Below the pieces are notes generated by a model. It ran no database searches. It was not told the origin of the DNA and worked only from the letters and a program-made list of their open reading frames with translations. The position numbers and the translations under genes were made by a program. A stretch of 46,502 nt of DNA, from positions 1-46,502 of the forward strand of contig NZ_JADWYX010000008.1 in NCBI RefSeq assembly GCF_016786355.1. Direction: 5' to 3'. This DNA comes from Frankia sp. AgB1.9 (GTDB lineage: Bacteria > Actinomycetota > Actinomycetes > Frankiales > Frankiaceae). Of this stretch, positions 41,402 through 46,502 are shown in pieces (position 1 is the stretch's first letter; every line of letters starts with the position of its first letter).

Positions 41402-42028
41402 TCAGCAGGAGCGCTGGAACGTGAGGGCCTTCAGCGTGGCGGCCCACTCGTAGGCGACCATGTAGGCCCAGGTCGGGCGGTTCGGCGGGTCGACGCTCAT
41501 CACCCGCACGCCCCCGTCGTAGCAGCGGCTCAGCCGCAGCCGGGCGCGGGTGTCCTGGGGCGTCGAGGTGATCACGATGATCGACCGCCAGCCCCTGGCC
41601 CGGGCGGTCGCGCCCGTCCAGCGGGCCTCGCCCTGCGTGGTCAGCGGCTTCGGGTGGAAGCAGAGAACCTCGACGCCGGGGATGGTGTCCGGCGGGCAGG
41701 GATCGGTCGGCGTCGGCTGGGAGACGGCCAGCACCGGGGCGTAGCCGTTGCGGGCCAGGGTCACCGCCAGGTCGAGCCGCCCGGCGCTGCCGGCGAACAT
41801 CACGATCGCGTCGACGGGCACCGCTGGGTCCCGTTTCGGGAACACGTACAGCTTCGCGGTCGTCAGCAGGAAGCCGACGATGAGCAGCCCGGCCGTGCTG
41901 CGCAGCAGCCGCCGCCGCCGCAGCCCGCGTGGCGCCCGCGGCGCCGGGCCGGGACCGGTCGCTCCCGGGGCGGCGCGTCCCGGCGCCTCCGGGACGCCAG
42001 GCAGCGCCGCGGTCGGTCCGGCCCGCAT
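41402..42028 (-). CDS. DUF218 (YdcF/ElyC-like) membrane protein
   Basis: The 208-residue protein has a Pro/Ala/Arg-rich N-terminus, one membrane helix (STAGLLIVGFLLTTAKLYVF) and a DUF218 domain: VDAIVMFAGSAGRLDLAVTLARNGYAPVLAVSQ, a central TQGEARWTGATARARGWRSIIVITSTPQDTRARL stretch and the C-terminal TWAYMVAYEWAATLK. DUF218 proteins such as SanA and ElyC act in envelope integrity; the chemistry is not established. ATG 42028 follows GGGAGG by five bases. It converges on trpS with a 24-base gap. Confidence 0.82.
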   Translation of the reverse strand: MRAGPTAALPGVPEAPGRAAPGATGPGPAPRAPRGLRRRRLLRSTAGLLIVGFLLTTAKLYVFPKRDPAVPVDAIVMFAGSAGRLDLAVTLARNGYAPVLAVSQPTPTDPCPPDTIPGVEVLCFHPKPLTTQGEARWTGATARARGWRSIIVITSTPQDTRARLRLSRCYDGGVRVMSVDPPNRPTWAYMVAYEWAATLKALTFQRSC

Positions 42029-42177
42029 CGCCACCTCCCAGCTCTCCTGCTCGCACCAAGTACAACCGCTCGGCCCCATGGTCGCCTGGTGTGGTGCCGT
42101 CTCGGCGAGCCCCGACGGCCTCCCGGCGGTCCGGACGGGGTCCGGGCGGCGGCGAGCCGGGTCAGTGGCGCTCTGGG

Positions 42178-43290
42178 TCAGTGGTAGGTGCGCGGGGTGA
42201 AGCCGGGGTTGGCGGTGCGGGCCTGCCAGCGCGGGTGGGCGAACCGGGCGCGGGCACCCTCGCGCGGCCAGACCGTCCAGGAGGCGCCGGACTGCCACTG
42301 CACGATCGGGATCTGGTGACCGACCTGCAGGCCCGTCGTCTCGTCGAGGCGGAACCGGCCGAGCAGTGTCGTGGTGTCCATGCCGCGGGCGGCGGCGAGC
42401 ACGGCCGAGTCGTCGACGCTGCCGGCGTGGCGGATACAGGCGCCCAGGATGAGCCCGGACACGTAGGTCCAGGCGGCGGTCGCCGTCGGCGGGGTGCCGT
42501 GCAGCGCGTGGAACTCGCCGGTGAACTGCCAGGCCGTCGGCCCCGTGGCGGTCTCGGCCTTGCTGTCCGGCAGCCAGCTGCCCGGGGCGAGCAGGCCGTC
42601 GCTGGCGTCGCCGAAGCTCGTGGCGACCTGGGTGCTGACCGCGGTGGAGAACGCCGCGGCCCGCCAGGGCCGGCGCAGCAGGGCGCTGGCCGCCGTCAGC
42701 TCGTCGTCCGGGCCGCCGTGCACGATCAGCACGTCGGCTGACGGCAGCCGGCTGGCGGCGAGAGCCGCCTGGCCGGGGCCGAACGTGCTGGTAGTGACGT
42801 CGAAGCCGAGCGAACGGCCGGCAGCCTTGATGCTCGCGGTGGTCTCGACCGCGAAGTCGCCGGCGGCGAGCAGCACGGCAGCCTTGCGCGCGGTCCGGTC
42901 CGCGGACCGGACCAGCGCGAGCACCTGGCGCGGCCACGTCGACGACGGCGCGGCCACGTTGATGACCTTGGGGTACGTCTGCCGCATGAACCGGGTGATC
43001 GGTGCGCCGACGTTGAACACGACCCGGTCGGTCGCGGCGACGGCGGCCAGGGCCGCGCGCCGGCCGAACGGGCCGAGGATTGCCACCGGCCGCCCGGCAG
43101 CGGCGGTGCGCATGGCCGCGGCGGGATCCGGGTACGCGTCGTAGGCCGTCACGCTGATATCAGTCCAGGGCAGCGGGACGTGCTCGTCCCGCGCCCACAA
43201 TGTCAGGCCGCGCAGGCTGGCCAGGCCCTGCGCCGCGTCGGGACCGGTGAGAGGCGTGACAAGCGCGACGGTCAGAGCGGTCATCGGCAT
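42178..43290 (-). CDS. Periplasmic-binding-fold (Leu/Ile/Val-type) protein without signal peptide
   Basis: The ~370-residue protein matches the type I periplasmic-binding fold of branched-chain amino acid receptors (Peripla_BP_6): VALVTPLTGPDAAQGLASLRGLTLWARDE at the start, AILGPFGRRAALAAVA, then DVLIVHGGPDDELTAASALL and a second lobe ending FRLDETTGLQVGHQIPIVQW. It begins almost directly with the first beta strand (MPMTALTVALVTP), with no signal peptide, Tat motif or lipobox even if the frame is extended to 43383. It may therefore be an intracellular ligand sensor. No ABC transporter genes adjoin. ATG 43290 or 43284 are equally likely; neither has a good ribosome-binding site. A perfect hairpin lies ~55 bases upstream. 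Confidence 0.75.
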   Translation of the reverse strand: MPMTALTVALVTPLTGPDAAQGLASLRGLTLWARDEHVPLPWTDISVTAYDAYPDPAAAMRTAAAGRPVAILGPFGRRAALAAVAATDRVVFNVGAPITRFMRQTYPKVINVAAPSSTWPRQVLALVRSADRTARKAAVLLAAGDFAVETTASIKAAGRSLGFDVTTSTFGPGQAALAASRLPSADVLIVHGGPDDELTAASALLRRPWRAAAFSTAVSTQVATSFGDASDGLLAPGSWLPDSKAETATGPTAWQFTGEFHALHGTPPTATAAWTYVSGLILGACIRHAGSVDDSAVLAAARGMDTTTLLGRFRLDETTGLQVGHQIPIVQWQSGASWTVWPREGARARFAHPRWQARTANPGFTPRTYH

Positions 43291-43341
43291 CCGTGTAGCA
43301 AGCAACCCATGGAAAGTGGCATCCCCGATGGTGGCAGGGCG

Positions 43342-43364
43342 GCCAGATCCCGAGGATCTGGCCA
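43342..43364. promoter_or_regulatory. Perfect 10-bp inverted repeat (GGCCAGATCC-CGA-GGATCTGGCC)
   Basis: The 23-base palindrome lies in the divergent region between the orphan binding protein and tatD, about 55 bases before the former's start. It could be a regulator's operator or a leader hairpin. No cognate regulator gene is nearby. Confidence 0.6.
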
Positions 43365-43507
43365 CACGAGGACCGCCACTCACGACCCATAGGATCTACG
43401 AGGCGCGCGAACAGCCGTCCGTCCGAAGGGTATCCCGGGCCTCCACAGGCCTGTGAAGGCAGGTGCTCTGGCCTTGGACGAGGTGATCAGGTGGCAGAGG
43501 TGACGAC

Positions 43508-44350
43508 GTGAGTGGCGCGAACGTGCGGGCGAAGGACACCGGCCGCAAGGGGGATCCGCCGCCGCCGCCGGAGCCGCTGGACATCGAGATCATCGACAGC
43601 CACTGCCATCTCGACCTGATGGACGCCGCCCCGGCCGACGCGGTCGCCGCGGCGCGGGCGGTCGGCATCCGGCGGATGGTGACCGTCGGCGTGGACCTGG
43701 CGACGAGCCGGTGGCAGGCCGAGGTCTCCGCCGAGTTCCCGGACGTCTACGCCGCGGTCGCGATCCATCCCAACGAGGCGGCCCGCGGGGTCGACGAGGC
43801 GACGTTCACCGAGCTGACCGCCCTCGCCCGGCGCCCCGAGGTCCGGGCCGTCGGGGAGACCGGGCTCGACTACTTCCGCACCCCGCCGGAGCAGCACGCG
43901 GCCCAGCAGGCGAGCTTCCGTCGCCACATCGCGATCGCGAAGGAGACCGGCCGGCCGTTGATGATCCACGACCGGGAGGCGCACGACGACACCCTGCGCA
44001 TCCTGGCCGAGGAGGGCGCGCCGGCCACGGTCGTCTTCCACGCGTTCTCCGGCGACGCCGAGATGGCGAAGGCCTGCGCGGCGGCCGGCTACGTGATGTC
44101 GTTCGCCGGCAACGTCACCTTCAAGAACGCCGAGCAGCTGCGCGAGGCCGCGGCCGTCGCCCCGCGTGAGCTGCTGCTGGTCGAGACCGACGCGCCGTTT
44201 CTGACCCCGATGCCGTTCCGCGGCCGGCCGAACAGCCCGTACCTGGTGCCGTTGACGCTGCGCGCCATCGCCGAGGTGCGTGGCGAGGCCGTCGACGAGC
44301 TGGCCGCAACCGTGGCCGCGACCGCCGAGCGCGTCTTCGGGCCCTGGTAG
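43508..44350 (+). CDS. tatD: TatD-family metal-dependent DNase
   Basis: The 280-residue TIM-barrel hydrolase carries the TatD metal ligands: IDSHCHLD (His-x-His), GETGLDYFR (Glu), [11 protein letters not shown] (His), VFHAFSG (His) and [10 protein letters not shown] (Asp). TatD enzymes are 3'-5' exonucleases acting in DNA repair or degradation. An extra Pro-rich stretch ([10 protein letters not shown]) sits near the N-terminus. GTG 43508 is preceded by GCAGAGG. rsmA follows after 10 bases, the conserved tatD-rsmA order of actinobacteria. Confidence 0.93.
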   Translation: MSGANVRAKDTGRKGDPPPPPEPLDIEIIDSHCHLDLMDAAPADAVAAARAVGIRRMVTVGVDLATSRWQAEVSAEFPDVYAAVAIHPNEAARGVDEATFTELTALARRPEVRAVGETGLDYFRTPPEQHAAQQASFRRHIAIAKETGRPLMIHDREAHDDTLRILAEEGAPATVVFHAFSGDAEMAKACAAAGYVMSFAGNVTFKNAEQLREAAAVAPRELLLVETDAPFLTPMPFRGRPNSPYLVPLTLRAIAEVRGEAVDELAATVAATAERVFGPW

Positions 44351-44360
44351 ACCCGCCGAC

Positions 44361-45434
44361 GTGGCAGAGGTTGGCGCCAGACCACGGGCCGGGGCCCTGA
44401 GGGCCGTGCCCGAGGACGGGCTGCTGTCGGCGGCTGACATCCGGGCGATCGCGGCCGCCCTGGATCTGCGGCCGACGAAGCAGCGCGGGCAGAACTTCCT
44501 GGTCGACCCGAACACGGTCCGCCGGCTCGTGCGGCTGGCCGGCATCGGGCCGGACGACGTCGTCCTTGAGGTCGGACCGGGAATCGGCTCGCTCACGCTC
44601 GGCCTGCTCGGGGCCGCGCGCCGGGTGCTCGCCGTCGAGGTCGACCCCGCGCTGGCCGCCGCCCTGCCGGCGACCGCCGCCGCCCGGCTGGACCCGGCGA
44701 CCGCGGGACGGCTGACCGTGCTGACCAAGGACGCGCTGCGGCTGGTCCCCGCCGACCTGCCCGACGAGCCCCACCTGCACGACGGCGCTGCCAGTTCGGC
44801 CGGGCCTGGCGGCCCTGCCCGGCCGGCCGAGCCCGTCAGCCCTGCCAGCGCGCCTGGCGTCGCCGGCCCCGCTGGACAGGCCGACGCGGGCAGCCCTGCT
44901 GGCTCGGCTGGGGCTCCGACGGTGCTGGCCGCCAACCTGCCTTACAACATCGCCGTGCCACTGCTGCTCGGTCTGCTGGAGCGGTTTCCGTCGCTGGAGC
45001 GTGGCCTGGTGATGGTTCAGGCGGAGGTCGCCGACCGGCTGACCTCCCCACCCGGCGGACGGGTCTACGGGGTGCCGAGCGTCAAGCTCGCCTGGTACGC
45101 CGAGTCGCGCTCGGCCGGGGCGGTACCGAGGTCGGTGTTCTGGCCGGTGCCCAACGTCGACTCCGGCCTGGTCGCCTTCACCCGCCGGCCAGCCCCGGCG
45201 CCGGCGGAGCTGCGCCCGGACGTCTTCGCCGCGATCGACGCCGCCTTCGCTCAGCGCCGCAAGACACTGCGCACCGCGCTCGCCGGCTGGGCCGGCTCAC
45301 CCGCCGCCGTCGACCGGCTGACCCGGGCCGCCGGCGTCGATCCCGGTGCCCGAGGCGAGACCCTCGACGTCGCCGCCTACTGCCGGCTGGCCGCCGCCCG
45401 CGCCGAAGCCGCGGCCACGCCGACCACGCCCTGA
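44361..45434 (+). CDS. rsmA: 16S rRNA (adenine1518/1519-N6)-dimethyltransferase RsmA (KsgA)
   Basis: The 357-residue enzyme dimethylates two adjacent adenines in helix 45 of 16S rRNA. It has [15 protein letters not shown] motif [13 protein letters not shown], motif II VLAVEVD, motif [14 protein letters not shown] (residues 191-202) and the C-terminal [13 protein letters not shown] and RRKTLR segments. Compared with usual RsmA (~270-290 aa) it contains a ~50-residue Ala/Gly/Pro/Ser insert (about residues 135-186, for example [15 protein letters not shown]) directly before motif IV. GTG 44361 is 10 bases after the tatD stop; internal GTG 44406 is an alternative. The gene is otherwise complete. 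Confidence 0.94.
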   Translation: MAEVGARPRAGALRAVPEDGLLSAADIRAIAAALDLRPTKQRGQNFLVDPNTVRRLVRLAGIGPDDVVLEVGPGIGSLTLGLLGAARRVLAVEVDPALAAALPATAAARLDPATAGRLTVLTKDALRLVPADLPDEPHLHDGAASSAGPGGPARPAEPVSPASAPGVAGPAGQADAGSPAGSAGAPTVLAANLPYNIAVPLLLGLLERFPSLERGLVMVQAEVADRLTSPPGGRVYGVPSVKLAWYAESRSAGAVPRSVFWPVPNVDSGLVAFTRRPAPAPAELRPDVFAAIDAAFAQRRKTLRTALAGWAGSPAAVDRLTRAAGVDPGARGETLDVAAYCRLAAARAEAAATPTTP

Positions 45435-45456
45435 CCGCATTCCTGGATCTTCGGGT

Positions 45457-45473
45457 CAGCGGTCTAGCCGCTG
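45457..45473. terminator. Short hairpin between convergent rsmA and rsmI
   Basis: CAGCGG and CCGCTG flank a TCTAG loop, 23 bases past the rsmA stop. It is a modest candidate terminator without a T-run. Further right, GCCGGTCCGGGTG occurs twice (near 45509 and 45539). Confidence 0.4.
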
Positions 45474-45555
45474 TGAGCCCGGCGGATGGGCTGAAGTTCC
45501 CGCTAGGCCGGTCCGGGTGCCGGTCTGTCGGTCACCGTGCCGGTCCGGGTGATGG

Positions 45556-46461
45556 TCAGCGGCCGGGAGGACGCCGGCTCGTCGCGTCGCCGGCGCGGTT
45601 GACGACCAGGGCTTCGTAGACGGCTGCGCGGCTGACGCCGAACTGGTCCATGACCGCGCGGCGGGCCGCGGCCCGGGAGAGCCCGGCGGCCTCGTGGTGG
45701 GCCACCGCCGCGGCGAGTTCGGCGGCGGTCGGGGGGCCAGGAGCCCGAAGGTCATCGAGGATCGAATCAGGCGGGATCGCCGACGTCTCGACGCCGCTTT
45801 CGGTCGCGGTGGCCAGGTCGGCGAACCCGAGCCGGCGCGAGGCGACGGCGGCGCCCGCGACGACGAGGGTGAACTCGCCGCGGATCTCGCGGCCGTCGGT
45901 GGCCCAGGCGACGAGCCGGCCGAGATCGCCCCGGACGATCTCCTCCCAGGTCTTGGTCAGCTCGCGGCAGGCGACGGCGGCGCGCTCGGCGCCGAACACG
46001 GCGGCCAGGTCGGTCAGGCTCGACGCCAGCCGGTGCGGGGCCTCCAAGAAGACCATCGTGCGCCGCTCGGCCGCGAGCTCGCGCAGCCTGCCGCGCCGCT
46101 CCCCACCGCGTCGAGGCAGGAAGCCCTCGAACGTGAACCGGTCGCTGGGCAGCCCACTGACCGCCAGGGCCGCCGTCACCGCGGACGGCCCGGGCACCAC
46201 CGTGACCGGCACGCCGGCGGCGGCAGCGGCTGCGACCACGCGGAACCCGGGGTCGGACACGGCCGGCATCCCGGCGTCGGTGATCAGCGCGACCGTCTGC
46301 CCCGCGATCAGGTACTCGGTCAACGTCGCGGCCCGCGCCCCCTCGACGGCGTCGTAGCAGGACGTCACCCGCCCACCGATGGTCACGCCGAGGGCGTGCG
46401 CCAGCCGGCGCACCCGCCGGGTGTCCTCGGCGGCGACGACATCCGCGGTGGCCAGCACCTC
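45556..46461 (-). CDS. rsmI: 16S rRNA (cytidine1402-2'-O)-methyltransferase RsmI, 5'-truncated by contig edge
   Basis: About 300 residues of RsmI remain. The enzyme 2'-O-methylates C1402 in the decoding centre of 16S rRNA. It shows ATADVVAAEDTRRVRRLAHALG, ALITDAGMPAVSDPG, VTVVPGPSAVTAALAVSGLPSDRFTFEGFLPRR and CRELTKTWEEIVRGDL, with a C-terminal helical extension. The family normally begins ~25-30 residues earlier (G-x-L-x-L-x-x-T-P-I-G-N/D region); that part is replaced by G/C homopolymer sequence at the window end, so the start is missing and the frame cannot be trusted beyond 46461. It converges on rsmA. Confidence 0.92.
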   Translation of the reverse strand, partial: EVLATADVVAAEDTRRVRRLAHALGVTIGGRVTSCYDAVEGARAATLTEYLIAGQTVALITDAGMPAVSDPGFRVVAAAAAAGVPVTVVPGPSAVTAALAVSGLPSDRFTFEGFLPRRGGERRGRLRELAAERRTMVFLEAPHRLASSLTDLAAVFGAERAAVACRELTKTWEEIVRGDLGRLVAWATDGREIRGEFTLVVAGAAVASRRLGFADLATATESGVETSAIPPDSILDDLRAPGPPTAAELAAAVAHHEAAGLSRAAARRAVMDQFGVSRAAVYEALVVNRAGDATSRRPPGR

Positions 46462-46502
46462 GGGGGGGCCCCGGGGGGCGGGCCCCCCCGGGGCCCCCCG
46501 GG
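46462..46502. other. G/C homopolymer contig edge
   Basis: The final 41 bases are alternating runs of G and C that interrupt the rsmI coding sequence and resemble the left edge. Probably low-quality assembly sequence. Confidence 0.7.

Noticed and set aside
1..46502. CRISPR arrays, rRNA genes, intact tRNA genes, insertion sequences and integrases
   Set aside because: None seen: no regularly spaced repeat-spacer pattern, no transposase or recombinase motifs, no rRNA sequence. The tandem repeats found are short and local.

Overview
The window is high-GC (roughly 70%), densely coded, uses many GTG and a few TTG starts, and carries typical actinobacterial families (LppP/LprE and LppU-like exported proteins, DUF305, FHA, EmrB/QacA MFS, UXS). 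It is most likely a draft contig from an actinomycete; a Frankia-like organism is my best guess, but no marker here proves the genus. The first ~50 and last ~41 bases are G/C homopolymer-like noise, so both ends look like contig edges, and the rsmI gene runs into the right-hand one.

Layout, left half. 0-3.6 kb: an FAD-linked oxidase and a membrane O-acyltransferase with a repetitive Thr-rich tail. 3.6-8.2 kb: a Hen1-Pnkp bacterial RNA-repair operon. 8.5-12.6 kb: an APC-type permease, a TraR/DksA zinc-finger protein and a calcineurin-like phosphoesterase. 12.6-14.6 kb: an overlapping gene pair that matches the TmpA/TmpB (PhnY/PhnZ-type) oxidative organophosphonate-degrading enzymes. 14.6-16.1 kb: a 75-nt hairpin repeat and a proline-rich membrane-anchored protein. 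16.4-22.9 kb: a GH53 galactanase converging on a translationally coupled sugar-nucleotide/glycosyltransferase operon (uxs, processive GT2, galE, ugd).

Layout, right half. 23.4-26.7 kb: a FUSC-family membrane protein and a YcaQ/AlkX-type DNA glycosylase. 26.7-27.8 kb: a gene graveyard with a Fic-domain remnant and a second copy of the 75-nt repeat. 27.8-29.7 kb: an LppP/LprE-like exported protein and, behind an iron-box-like palindrome, a sucrase/ferredoxin-like protein. 29.7-33.0 kb: a JmjC/cupin oxygenase preceded by a 38-codon small ORF with its own promoter-like sequence and strong ribosome-binding site, divergent from a drug-efflux MFS gene. 33.0-39.1 kb: TesB thioesterase, SulP transporter, DUF305, FHA/zinc-ribbon protein and a 76-aa protein. 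39.4-46.5 kb: a GT2, trpS, a DUF218 protein, an orphan substrate-binding-fold protein, tatD, rsmA and partial rsmI; this last part is ordinary chromosomal housekeeping.

The most interesting candidates are the small ORF plus JmjC oxygenase (possible modified-peptide system), the TmpA/TmpB-like phosphonate module, the 75-nt dispersed hairpin element (two copies of identical length), and the acyltransferase tail with three V-[DE]-[DE]-T-[MV]-x-L motifs at an exact 12-residue period, which resemble kinase/FHA target motifs. All functional statements come from motif recognition by eye; no database search was possible.
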